A stretch of DNA of 64,000 nt from Poritiphilus sp965212595 (GCA_965212595.1 CBDBVE010000015.1:124001-188000); one strand, 5' to 3'; positions 1 through 9,353 are shown, counted from the first letter of the stretch. Made by a program: numbers and translations. Notes: generated by a model not told the origin, from the letters alone.

Positions 1-963
1 GGCAGGTTTAGAGAATTCTATCAATGTGATGCGGATGTTGTTGGGCCTACTTCTTTATTGCAGGAGGTAGAATTAATTCAATTGTACGATGCCGTTTTCG
101 CAGAGCTTAAATTAAGTGGTGTTACAATCAAGTTAAACCATAGAAAAATCCTTTCAGGAATTGCCGAAGTTATCGGTGCAAAGCATCTGCTTGTAGACTT
201 TACAGTTGCTCTGGATAAGCTTGATAAAATTGGAAAAGAAGCGGTCATAAAGGAGATGCTTGCCAAAGGAATTTCTGAGAATGCTATTAAAAAAGCAGAG
301 CCACTCTTTGAACTCTCAGGAACCTATTCAGACAAGCTAAAAGTGCTTGATAGTTTTTTAGAAAACTCAGAAACAGGAATTGCAGGGGCTCTTGAACTGA
401 GTAACATCTTCAGAACCTTAGAGAAATTTGACCTCCAGTGCGTTAATCTCGAATTGGATGTCACTTTGGCAAGAGGGCTTAACTATTATACCGGAGCTAT
501 TTTTGAGGTGGCAGCTCCTAAAGAAGTTGCTATGGGATCAATCGGCGGAGGTGGCCGTTATGACGACTTAACGGGTATCTTCGGATTGAAAGACGTTTCT
601 GGTGTTGGAATTTCCTTTGGCCTGGATCGCATTTATTTAGTGATGGAGGAACTGGGTCTGTTTCCGGTATCAGTAGACAGATCTCTGGATGTCTTGTTTG
701 TGAATTTTGGGGAAAACGAAGCGCTAGCTGCTTTTAACTTGGCTCGAAGACTAAGGCAGAAAGGAATTAAGACCGATGTCTATCCCAGGGCGACAAAAAT
801 GCAGAAGCAGATGAAATATGCCGACAATAGGGGAGTGTCTTATGTTATTCTGCTGGGAGCCCAGGAGCTGGAAGCCAAATCTTTTGTGGTAAAGAATATG
901 GCTAATGGAGAACAACAGACTTACTCTTGGGATAATGTTGAAACCTTTTCAGATTCCTTGTAA
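1..963 (+). CDS. hisS: Histidyl-tRNA synthetase, 3' part (5' end outside window)
   Basis: Charges tRNA-His with histidine in the cytoplasm. The reading frame is open from base 1, so the start codon and the first part of the class II catalytic core lie upstream of the window; 320 residues remain. The first visible residues (RFREFYQCDADVVG) are class II motif 2. The histidine-specific loop LARGLNYYTG lies near residue 155, and motif 3 with GGGRYDDLTG and GVGISFGLDRI follows. The last 90 or so residues form the anticodon-binding domain. The loop has Asn where many bacteria have Asp (RGLDYYTG). The 3' end overlaps the end of the convergent Nudix gene by 15 bases. Confidence 0.97.
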   Translation, partial: GRFREFYQCDADVVGPTSLLQEVELIQLYDAVFAELKLSGVTIKLNHRKILSGIAEVIGAKHLLVDFTVALDKLDKIGKEAVIKEMLAKGISENAIKKAEPLFELSGTYSDKLKVLDSFLENSETGIAGALELSNIFRTLEKFDLQCVNLELDVTLARGLNYYTGAIFEVAAPKEVAMGSIGGGGRYDDLTGIFGLKDVSGVGISFGLDRIYLVMEELGLFPVSVDRSLDVLFVNFGENEALAAFNLARRLRQKGIKTDVYPRATKMQKQMKYADNRGVSYVILLGAQELEAKSFVVKNMANGEQQTYSWDNVETFSDSL

Positions 964-1506
964 TATATTCCGGATTGCGGCTGCCACTTTTAGGTAATAA
1001 CGATCCTGATCTGGCACATAGTTTTTTCGTGTCTCCGCAGCGCCTGTTTCGTCTGTAAAGAACTTTAAAGGCAACAATTTCAAGTCGTTCACTTCAGCTT
1101 CCTGTTTGCGAAGCTTTTCTACAGGCACTTTCAATTCAGCCAAAAAAGTATGATGGAACTCATAATCCACAAGATCTTTACTATGTTCATGCAGCGCTTT
1201 GAAAACACCGAGTTTTCTAAGATCACCTTCAACAATCTGTAAGCCTAACTCTTCCTGCACTTCGCGAATGGCAGCACTGATTATAGACTCGCCTGCAGCC
1301 ACATGGCCCGCTACAGAAACATCCCAAAGCAGGGGATGTGTAGCTTTGGTTGCCCCGCGTTGCTGTAATAAGACCTCAAAATTTCTGGTGTAGAACCATA
1401 CGTGCACCGTGTGATGGGGCCAACCGTGTTTATGGGCTTCAGATTTGAGTGCCACCTTTCCGGTATGCTTTCCTTCGCTGTCCAGTATGTCTATAAACTC
1501 ATCCAT
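949..1506 (-). CDS. Nudix hydrolase, isopentenyl-diphosphate isomerase-like (YfcD type)
   Basis: 185-residue cytoplasmic Nudix protein. The Nudix box GX5EX7REVQEELG spans about residues 67-89 (GHVAAGE at 67, REVQEELG at 81), which supplies the Mg2+-binding glutamates. The N-terminal half, with the HGWPHHTVHVWFY stretch, resembles the YfcD / type 1 isopentenyl-diphosphate isomerase-like branch, whose physiological substrate is mostly unknown. The ATG at 1506 fits the family length. It is convergent with hisS, and the two coding ends overlap. No operon partner is evident. I cannot tell whether it isomerises IPP or hydrolyses a nucleotide-like substrate; the family call is firm, the substrate is not. 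Confidence 0.9.
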   Translation of the reverse strand: MDEFIDILDSEGKHTGKVALKSEAHKHGWPHHTVHVWFYTRNFEVLLQQRGATKATHPLLWDVSVAGHVAAGESIISAAIREVQEELGLQIVEGDLRKLGVFKALHEHSKDLVDYEFHHTFLAELKVPVEKLRKQEAEVNDLKLLPLKFFTDETGAAETRKNYVPDQDRYYLKVAAAIRNILQGI

Positions 1507-1520
1507 GTTATGCTAAGTTG

Positions 1521-1573
1521 AGGTCACGTCGAGCGCCCGCCTGAATGGAACGGGCAGGCGGTCGAGACGTCTT
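1521..1573. repeat. GC-rich imperfect hairpin, REP-like
   Basis: In AT-rich intergenic DNA between the Nudix gene and the M42 peptidase sits a GC-rich inverted repeat. Arm 1534-1543 (CGCCCGCCTG) faces arm 1551-1560 (CGGGCAGGCG) around a 7-base loop, with one mismatch and one wobble. ACGTC at 1526 and GACGT at 1566 can extend it. There is no T-run, so it does not look like a simple terminator. GTCGAG occurs on both sides as a direct repeat. It looks like a dispersed intergenic element; only one copy is seen in this window. Confidence 0.5.
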
Positions 1574-1652
1574 ATATGTCAAAACGAATTAGCTCCCAAC
1601 TACGCTAGAACAGACATCACAAAGAACCTCTTTGCACTATATACTATTTAGA

Positions 1653-2741
1653 CTAATCGAAATAACTAAAAGTTTCCCCTTCCTTAATCGTAAGTAAGGT
1701 CTGATAAATAAGCCTTATTACATTTTCTACATCATCCTTATGAACCGTTTCAACCGTGGTATGCATATAGCGTAAGGGTAGCGAAATAAGCGCCGAAGCT
1801 ACACCTCCATTGCTATAAGCAAAGGCATCGGTATCGGTCCCTGTAGATCTTGATGCGGCCATTCTCTGAAAAGGAATCTTTTGCGTCTCGGCCGTATCTA
1901 TGATGCGCTCTCTTAGTTTATTTTGCACAGCTGGTGCGTAAGAGATTACAGGACCTGCCCCCAGCTCGGTATGCCCCTGTTTCTTTTTGTTTATCATAGG
2001 AGTAGTCGTATCATGACAAACATCGGTTACTATGGCCACCTGGGGTTTAATGGTTTGCGTGATCATCTCCGCACCTCTAAGACCGATCTCTTCCTGAACA
2101 GCATTGGTGACGTAAAGGCCAAAAGGAAGCTTCTGCTTATTTTCGTGAAGTAATCTTGCTACTTCAGCGATCATAAACCCGCCAGCTCGGTTATCAATGG
2201 CCCGGCAAACAAATTTGTTCCCGTTGAGCACGTGAAATTCATCAGGATAGGTAATCACACATCCAACATGGACTCCCATTTTGGCTACTTCTGCTTTATC
2301 CTTGGCTCCAATGTCTATAAAGATGTTGTCGAGTTTTGGAGGCTCTTCTTTTGCCCGGTCTCTGGTATGGATTGCGGGCCATCCGAAGATCCCCTTTACC
2401 ATCCCTTTTTTGGTATGAATATTTACCCATTTAGAAGGGGCTATTTGATGGTCGCTTCCGCCATTTCTGATCACATATAAAAGTCCGTCGTCTGTGATGT
2501 AGTTTACATACCATGAAATTTCATCAGAATGCCCTTCGATTACTACTTTGTAGGTGGCCTCAGGATTAATTACTCCCACAGCGGTGCCATAGGTATCGGT
2601 GATAAAGGTATCTACATAAGGTTTTAGATACTTCATCCAGAGTTTTTGCCCTTCCCACTCGTAACCCGTTGGTGCCGCATTATTCAAATATTTTTCAAAG
2701 AAATCTAAAGATTTTTTAGTGATGATCTTCTTGTTACTCAT
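1653..2741 (-). CDS. M42 family metallopeptidase (aminopeptidase)
   Basis: Cytoplasmic binuclear zinc aminopeptidase of the M42 (FrvX/TET) family, about 362 residues, which trims peptides. Metal-binding and catalytic signatures appear in the expected order: EGHSDEI, IDNRAGG, AVQEEIG (the catalytic Glu pair), DVCHD and, near the C terminus, MHTTVE. The frame is open further upstream to 2771, but I place the start at 2741 (MSNKKIIT) because a TAnnTTTG -7 element on the same strand lies at 2767-2760, between the two candidate starts. It is divergent from the DUF4294 gene, a common flavobacterial arrangement. There is no signal peptide. Substrate preference cannot be read from the sequence. Confidence 0.93.
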   Translation of the reverse strand: MSNKKIITKKSLDFFEKYLNNAAPTGYEWEGQKLWMKYLKPYVDTFITDTYGTAVGVINPEATYKVVIEGHSDEISWYVNYITDDGLLYVIRNGGSDHQIAPSKWVNIHTKKGMVKGIFGWPAIHTRDRAKEEPPKLDNIFIDIGAKDKAEVAKMGVHVGCVITYPDEFHVLNGNKFVCRAIDNRAGGFMIAEVARLLHENKQKLPFGLYVTNAVQEEIGLRGAEMITQTIKPQVAIVTDVCHDTTTPMINKKKQGHTELGAGPVISYAPAVQNKLRERIIDTAETQKIPFQRMAASRSTGTDTDAFAYSNGGVASALISLPLRYMHTTVETVHKDDVENVIRLIYQTLLTIKEGETFSYFD

Positions 2742-2759
2742 GTATGTGTGTTTAAGCCA

Positions 2760-2767
2760 CAAACTTA
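2760..2767 (-). promoter_or_regulatory. -7 promoter element for the M42 peptidase gene
   Basis: On the minus strand this reads TAAGTTTG, a perfect match to the Bacteroidetes -7 consensus TAnnTTTG. Transcription would begin around 2755, leaving a leader of about 14 bases before the ATG at 2741 and excluding the longer upstream start at 2771. No convincing -33 TTG was found. Confidence 0.55.
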
Positions 2768-2811
2768 GCAATATTCACTTTTATTTAATAATACAGTTGT
2801 ATGTTTATCGT

Positions 2812-2819
2812 TAATTTTG
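2812..2819 (+). promoter_or_regulatory. -7 promoter element for the DUF4294 gene
   Basis: TAATTTTG matches TAnnTTTG and lies 25 bases upstream of the ATG at 2845. A TTG at 2797 is closer than the usual 17-23 base spacing, so the -33 element is uncertain. Confidence 0.5.
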
Positions 2820-2844
2820 GCAGGGCTTTTGTTTTTTAAAGTAT

Positions 2845-3531
2845 ATGAGGAAGTTGTTTGTTTTAGCAATTATTGGCTTGTTTTTTTTAAGAACGAATGC
2901 GCAGGTAGAAGAAGTACCTCTGGATTCTGTTACTGAAAAAATGATCATTGTAGAAGGTGATTCTATTTTCAGGAGTTCTATTCCGCTAGATGAAGTTTAC
3001 ATTTTTAGTAAGCTCGAATTTGCCTCTTACAAGGAAAAATTACGTTACTATATCTTGAGGCGAAAAACGATAAAAGTGTACCCTTATGCCAAACTGGCCT
3101 CAGAACGCCTGGTAGAATTGAATGACAGCCTTGGAAAGATAACGTCTAAGCGAAAGCGGAAAAGGTATACCCGACATGTTCAAAAATATATTGAAGAAGA
3201 GTTTTCTGAAGAGCTAAAAAAACTGACGAGGACAGAAGGCCAGATTCTAGTTAAATTGATTTACAGGCAAACCGGAAAAACGGCTTTTAATTTGGTGAAA
3301 GAACTACGAAGCGGATGGCGGGCTTTTTGGTATAATACCACAGCTAAATTATTCAAGATAAGTATCAAGGAAGAATACCATCCTGAGAGCATCCATGAAG
3401 ATTACCTTATTGAGGATATCTTACAGCGGGCATTTGCTTCAAACAGGCTTGAGCGTCAGGAGTCTGTCTTGGATTATGACTATGCTTCCCTGACCAATAA
3501 ATGGAGCAAGGTAGAGAAGCAAAAAAAATAG
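2845..3531 (+). CDS. DUF4294 domain-containing exported protein
   Basis: 228 residues. An N-terminal signal peptide (MRKLFVLAIIGLFFLRTNAQ, cleavage near residue 20) points to the periplasm or outer membrane side. The rest is soluble and rich in charged residues (KSKRKRKRY around residue 110), with the conserved block ELRSGWRAFWYNTTAKLF near residue 153 that I associate with DUF4294. The function of the family is unknown; it is conserved in Bacteroidetes, often next to an M42 peptidase, as here. It stands alone, with its own promoter and about 130 bases before the rRNA promoter. Confidence 0.85.
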   Translation: MRKLFVLAIIGLFFLRTNAQVEEVPLDSVTEKMIIVEGDSIFRSSIPLDEVYIFSKLEFASYKEKLRYYILRRKTIKVYPYAKLASERLVELNDSLGKITSKRKRKRYTRHVQKYIEEEFSEELKKLTRTEGQILVKLIYRQTGKTAFNLVKELRSGWRAFWYNTTAKLFKISIKEEYHPESIHEDYLIEDILQRAFASNRLERQESVLDYDYASLTNKWSKVEKQKK

Positions 3532-3680
3532 TTGCGCAAACCATTTAATTCTATTAAATTTACTATCCTTTTTTGTTGAAAAATTTGAGCAAGAAACTAG
3601 TTTCTAGTTAGTTAATATTTAGGGCAAAAAAAAAGTCTTAAAAATACCTGAAATTTTAGCAGCAATTAAAAAAAGTCCTC
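3532..3680. other. Upstream region of the rRNA promoter with a 14-bp perfect palindrome
   Basis: Gene-free AT-rich DNA. It holds AGAAACTAGTTTCT at 3592-3605, a perfect 14-bp palindrome, followed directly by the overlapping 10-mer CTAGTTAGTT (3604-3613). The palindrome lies about 80 bases upstream of the -7 element at 3681, where activator or UP-like sites are expected. The A-tract at 3626-3634 could also act as an UP-like element. No coding sequence is credible here. Confidence 0.45.
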
Positions 3681-3688
3681 TATATTTG
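3654..3688 (+). promoter_or_regulatory. Putative rRNA operon promoter
   Basis: TATATTTG at 3681-3688 is a perfect TAnnTTTG -7 element. A TTTT run at 3654-3657 sits at about the -33 distance. This would give a leader of roughly 310 bases before the 16S gene, containing the boxA-like site and the 5' arm of the 16S processing stem. Confidence 0.55.
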
Positions 3689-3790
3689 CACCCGCTTTTA
3701 GAGTGATACACAATAGGGGCGATATTGGAAGAGGGATATGGATGCAAATCTTTCGGGATTTGATTTTTTCTTTTTCAATATTTTGAGAAT

Positions 3791-3813
3791 GTTCATTGAC
3801 ATATTGACAGACA
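3791..3813 (+). promoter_or_regulatory. boxA-like antitermination site and 5' arm of the 16S processing stem
   Basis: GTTCATTGACATATTG at 3791-3806 is repeated exactly at 6155-6170 in front of 23S and resembles the GTTCTTTGA-type boxA of rRNA leaders, where NusB/S10 bind. Bases 3801-3813 (ATATTGACAGACA) are complementary to 5621-5633 with one mismatch, so they can form the RNase III stem that brackets 16S. Function is inferred from position and repetition. Confidence 0.6.
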
Positions 3814-3997
3814 GCGTTCTTCTTTTGTACAAGAAAGAAGAAGTAAGGTTTATACTTTTTTAGCAAGAGGTATAAGCGAAGCGTTAAGAAATAGATTAAG
3901 AATAGATAAAGACCAAATAAGAGGGCGGGATCTGATTTTTTTTAGAACTACTTTACTTGTTTATGTAATTGTAAGTATCGACAGATATTTAAAAATA

Positions 3998-5523
<1,526 letters not shown>

Positions 5524-5620
5524 TAGAGAAGAGGTACTTTGATTACATTTACGACGATTTGATTTTAAGGAAATAGGAATTTCCGTCCTTTTTGGTTTTT
5601 ATTGTTTTTAGTTTTTTTGT

Positions 5621-5633
5621 TGTCTGTCATTAT
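5621..5633 (+). other. 3' arm of the 16S processing stem
   Basis: TGTCTGTCATTAT pairs with 3801-3813 across the 16S gene with a single mismatch. It lies about 100 bases past the mature 16S 3' end and just before tRNA-Ile, the normal place for the RNase III stem. Confidence 0.6.
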
Positions 5634-5643
5634 AAATAAATGC

Positions 5644-5717
5644 AGTCTCATAGCTCAGCTGGTTAGAGCGCTACACTGATAATGTAGAGGTCGGCAGTTC
5701 GAGTCTGCCTGAGACTA
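5644..5717 (+). tRNA. tRNA-Ile (anticodon GAT)
   Basis: Cloverleaf: acceptor AGTCTCA (5644-5650) pairs with TGAGACT (5710-5716), discriminator A at 5717. The D arm has TAGCTCAGCTGGTTAGAGC. The anticodon stem CTACA/TGTAG holds the loop CTGATAA, giving anticodon GAT. The T arm is GGCAG-TTCGAGT-CTGCC. CCA is not encoded. It is the first of the two spacer tRNAs between 16S and 23S. Confidence 0.97.
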
Positions 5718-5841
5718 CAAAGTAGGCGAAGGCAGATGCCTGTTAATGACCGCCAAGATTCAGGAGCAAGTTTAGTTGCGAATGGATATTGCAGTGGGAA
5801 TTAATCCCGCCTAAGGCGGGGAGACTACGAGTTACAATGAT

Positions 5842-5905
5842 CAATTAGCAATAAACAGTTAACAATGTCAGGCATTGTTACTTGCTAAATGCTAAATGGT
5901 TATTG
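5842..5905. repeat. Periodic inverted element A: facing 7-base repeats in the rRNA spacer
   Basis: Left arm: three 7-base units starting CA (at 5842, 5849 and 5856; for example CAATTAG and CAGTTAA), ending in CAATG at 5863. Loop TCAGG at 5868-5872. Right arm: CATTG at 5873, then four 7-base units at 5878, 5885, 5892 and 5899, two of them the identical CTAAATG. Read on the minus strand, the right arm has the same CANTTAN style as the left arm. The inner 7 bases AACAATG/CATTGTT pair perfectly around the loop. The whole element could fold into one long imperfect hairpin in the pre-rRNA. Confidence 0.7.
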
Positions 5906-5956
5906 AATTTAAGTTCATTGAGAATACGATATTGGAAATTTTAGAAGTTGAGCACC

Positions 5957-6036
5957 CAGTTTACAGTACGCAGTTTGCGGTACGCAGTACATCAAAGTTC
6001 AAACTGATTACTGAATACTGATACTGCCAACTGCAA
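5957..6036. repeat. Periodic inverted element B: facing ACTGNNN arrays
   Basis: Right arm on the plus strand: units starting ACTG at 6003, 6010, 6017, 6023 and 6030 (steps 7, 7, 6, 7), the last ending at 6036. Left arm 5957-5990: on the minus strand it reads ACTGCGT, ACCGCAA, ACTGCGT, ACTGTAA, then ACTG, again every 7 bases. On the plus strand the left arm is also a 14-base tandem duplication (5957-5970 and 5971-5984, two A/G differences). The two arms point away from a 12-base centre at 5991-6002, directly before tRNA-Ala. Confidence 0.72.
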
Positions 6037-6040
6037 GTAA

Positions 6041-6115
<75 letters not shown>

Positions 6116-6150
6116 ATTAATAATTAGTAATTATTCATTATTAATTATTG
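6116..6150. repeat. Periodic array C: five ATTANNN units
   Basis: Five exact 7-base steps, each starting ATTA, at 6116, 6123, 6130, 6137 and 6144 (for example ATTAGTA and ATTATTC). The array begins two bases after tRNA-Ala and ends four bases before the second boxA-like site. It is a direct array with no facing arm, and is low in complexity, but the 7-base phase is exact across 35 bases. Confidence 0.6.
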
Positions 6151-6154
6151 AAAA

Positions 6155-6179
6155 GTTCATTGACATATTGGAAAAACGA
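6155..6179 (+). promoter_or_regulatory. Second boxA-like site and 5' arm of the 23S processing stem
   Basis: GTTCATTGACATATTG repeats the 3791-3806 sequence exactly. The overlapping ACATATTGGAA (6163-6173) is complementary to TTCCAATATGT at 9248-9258, and the pairing continues through AAACGA/TCGTTTTTT with a small bulge. This is the expected stem bracketing 23S. Confidence 0.65.
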
Positions 6180-6448
6180 TTGGTTGTATTTTTTTTTAAA
6201 AGGTACGATCAATTGGGAAAACACGAATCAAAGTAAAGATAGAGAGAAATAAAGAGTACGATGAGTACTAGGCTAATAGAATACGATGCTTTTTTGGCGA
6301 CAAGTTGAATAAGGGCGTATGGGGGATGCCTAGGCTCCCAGAGGCGAAGAAGGACGTGATAAGCTGCGAAAATCTGCGGGGATTGGCACATACGAATTGA
6401 TCCGCAGGTGTCCGAATGGGGCAACCCGGCATGTTGAAGACATGTCAT

Positions 6449-6463
6449 CACGCTTTTAGCGTG
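6449..6463. repeat. Hairpin CACGCTTTTAGCGTG, copy 1 in 23S
   Basis: A 15-base hairpin in the 5' part of the 23S gene, identical to 8003-8017. Both lie in variable helix tips. See the finding on shared hairpins. Confidence 0.7.
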
Positions 6464-6782
6464 AAGCAAACCCGGTGAACTGAAACATCTAAGTAGCCGG
6501 AGGAGGAGAAAACAATAGTGATTCCGAGAGTAGTGGCGAGCGAAATCGGAAGAGTCCAAACCGATGTTGTTTCGGCAATATCGGGGTTGTAGGACCGCGA
6601 CATTCGATGTAATACTGAACTGGAACCCACTGGAAAGTGGGACCGTAGAGGGTGATAGTCCCGTACGGGTAAGGTGTTATAATTGATAGCGGTATCCTGA
6701 GTAGCGCGGGGCACGTGAAACCTTGTGTGAAACCGGCGGGACCATCCGCCAAGACTAAATACTCCTGGGAGACCGATAGTGA

Positions 6783-6816
<34 letters not shown>

Positions 6817-8002
6817 GAACAGGGGAGTGAAAAAGAACCTGAAACCATACGCTTACAAGCGGTCGGAGCTGCATTTATGTAGTGACGGCGTGCCTTTTGC
6901 ATAATGAGCCTACGAGTTGCCGTTGCTGGCAAGGTTAAGCACTTCAGGTGCGGAGCCGAAGCGAAAGCGAGTCTTAAATGGGCGCTTAAGTCAGCAGTGG
7001 CAGACGCGAAACCGTGTGATCTACCCATGGGCAGGTTGAAGCTGTGGTAACACATAGTGGAGGACCGAACCCGTTGACGTTGAAAAGTCTTGGGATGACC
7101 TGTGGGTAGGGGTGAAAGGCCAATCAAACTCGGAAATAGCTCGTACTCCCCGAAATGCATTTAGGTGCAGCGTGTAGTTATAGTTTTATAGAGGTAGAGC
7201 TACTGATTGGATGCGGGGGCTTCACCGCCTACCAATTCCTGACAAACTCCGAATGCTATAAAATGATACTACGCAGTGAGGGCATGGGTGCTAAGGTCCA
7301 TGTCCGAAAGGGAAACAACCCGGACCACCAGCTAAGGTCCCCAAGTGTGTACTAAGTTGATAAAACGCGGTGGAACTGCATAGACAGCCAGGATGTTGGC
7401 TTGGAAGCAGCCATTCATTTAAAGAGTGCGTAACAGCTCACTGGTCGAGCGGTTCCGCATGGATAATAATCGGGCATAAGTACACCACCGAAGCTGTGGC
7501 TTTGTTAGAATACTAACAAGGGGTAGGGGAGCATTGTAGTGCTGTTGAAGGTGAACTGTGAGGTTTGCTGGAGGAGCTACAAACGAAAATGTAGGCATAA
7601 GTAACGATAATGCGGGCGAGAAACCCGCACGCCGAAAGACCAAGGTTTCCCCGGCCATGCTAATCAGCCGGGGGTCAGTCGGGACCTAACGCGAACCCGA
7701 GAGGGATAGTGGATGGACAAGCGGTTAATATTCCGCTACCCGCACATAGACAAAAGTGACGGGGACGAGGATTTGGTGCGTACAGACGGAATTGTACGTT
7801 GAACCTACTGTTAAGGTAGGGATAGTACGGCAAGGCTACGGCCGCGCCGATAATCCAGAGTATCGTCCTCCAAGAAAAGCGATATGTGCGGCCCGTACCG
7901 TAAACCGACACAGGTGGTTGGGATGAGTATTCTAAGGCGCTCGAGAGATTCATGGCTAAGGAACTAGGCAAAATAGACCCGTAACTTCGGGAGAAGGGTC
8001 GC

Positions 8003-8017
8003 CACGCTTTTAGCGTG
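8003..8017. repeat. Hairpin CACGCTTTTAGCGTG, copy 2 in 23S
   Basis: Identical to 6449-6463. A related hairpin CACGCTTCGGCGTG occurs at 8137-8150, and another (CCACGC-TAAAG-GCGTGG) in the spacer at 9270-9286. Confidence 0.7.
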
Positions 8018-8165
8018 GCCGCAGTGAAGAGGTCCAGGCGACTGTTTATCAAAAACACAGGGCTCTGCAAATTCGAGAGAAGAAGTATAGGGCCTGACAC
8101 CTGCCCGGTGCCGGAAGGTTAAGGGGAGATGTTATTCACGCTTCGGCGTGATGAAGCATTGAACT

Positions 8166-8253
<88 letters not shown>

Positions 8254-8697
8254 CAACGATCTGGACACTGTCTCGGCCATGAGCTCGGTGAAATTGTAGT
8301 AACGGTGAAGATGCCGTTTACCCGCAGTGGGACGAAAAGACCCCGTGCACCTTTACTATAGCTTCGTATTGACCTTGGGCAACCAATGTGTAGGATAGCT
8401 GGGAGGCTTTGAAGCTGCGTCGCTAGGCGTGGTGGAGCCGTTGTTGAAATACCAGCCTTTGTTTGTCTGGGGCCTAACTCCACAATTGTGGAGGACAGTG
8501 CGTGGTGGGTAGTTTGACTGGGGTGGTCGCCTCCAAAAGAGTAACGGAGGCTTCTAAAGGTGCCCTCAGTACGCTTGGCAACCGTGCGTAGAGTGCAATG
8601 GCATAAGGGCGCTTGACTGTGAGACATACAGGTCGAACAGGTACGAAAGTAGAGCATAGTGATCCGGTGGTTCCGTATGGAAGGGCCATCGCTCAAA

Positions 8698-8731
<34 letters not shown>

Positions 8732-8763
8732 TCCCCCAAGAGCTCACATCGACGGGGGGGTTT

Positions 8764-8837
<74 letters not shown>

Positions 8838-8838
8838 T

Positions 8839-8886
<48 letters not shown>

Positions 8887-9236
8887 TACTGCGGGCGTCA
8901 GAAATTTGAGCGGAGCTGACTCTAGTACGAGAGGACCGAGTCGGACTGACCGCTGGTGTACCGGTTGTCCCGCCAGGGGCATTGCCGGGTAGCTAAGTCG
9001 GGAAGGGATAAGCGCTGAAAGCATATAAGCGCGAAACCCGCCGCGAGATGAGATTTCTTTAAAGGGTCGTGGGAGACTACCACGTTGATAGGCCATAGGT
9101 GTAAGTGCAGTGATGTATGTAGCCGAGTGGTACTAATAGCCCGTCAGGCTTGCGCCAAGCAAGAAGCATTGTAGTACTGTAAAGCAAAGTGCTTGTCAAG
9201 TACACTTTATTTTTCTTTATCCTACTTTATTAAGGT

Positions 9237-9258
9237 TCGTTTTTTTCTTCCAATATGT
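9237..9258 (+). other. 3' arm of the 23S processing stem
   Basis: TTCCAATATGT (9248-9258) pairs with ACATATTGGAA (6163-6173), and the preceding TCG-T6 pairs with the AAACGA that follows the 5' arm. About 90 bases separate it from the estimated mature 23S 3' end. Confidence 0.6.
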
Positions 9259-9292
9259 TACGATATATGCCACGCTAAAGGCGTGGTGGTAG

Positions 9293-9353
9293 ATAGTGAG
9301 CAAGTGAAATCGGAATTAGTACTAACAAACTGATTCACTAACCCACTAACTAC
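9293..9353. repeat. Periodic inverted element D: facing 8-base ACT arrays in the 23S-5S spacer
   Basis: The centre is AGTACT at 9318-9323. Right arm: 8-base units starting ACT at 9321, 9329, 9337 and 9345 (for example ACTGATTC and ACTAACCC). Left arm: on the minus strand, units starting ACT at 9320, 9305 and 9297, with one decayed 7-base unit between the first two. AGTGAAATC on the left matches the reverse of GATTCACT on the right, so the arms can pair. Confidence 0.6.

Larger units (their letters stand above)
5718..6040. other. Intergenic spacer between tRNA-Ile and tRNA-Ala with hairpins and 7-base periodic arrays
   Basis: A 320-base stretch without a gene. It contains a perfect small hairpin CCCGCC-TAA-GGCGGG at 5806-5820, periodic element A at 5842-5905, a variant boxA-like motif (GTTCATTGA at 5913-5921 followed by GATATTGGAAA at 5928-5938) and periodic element B at 5957-6036. 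The arrays are listed separately. No open frame here looks coding. Confidence 0.7.

Noticed and set aside
1653..2771. Longer M42 peptidase start at 2771.
   Set aside because: The -7 element at 2767-2760 lies between 2771 and 2741, so 2771 would be upstream of the transcript.
3666..3866. A 66-codon minus-strand gene in the rRNA leader.
   Set aside because: It covers the promoter and boxA-like leader, has low-complexity composition and no neighbour logic.
5806..5820. Terminator at the CCCGCC-TAA-GGCGGG hairpin.
   Set aside because: No T-run follows and it lies inside the rRNA operon, upstream of tRNA-Ala and 23S.
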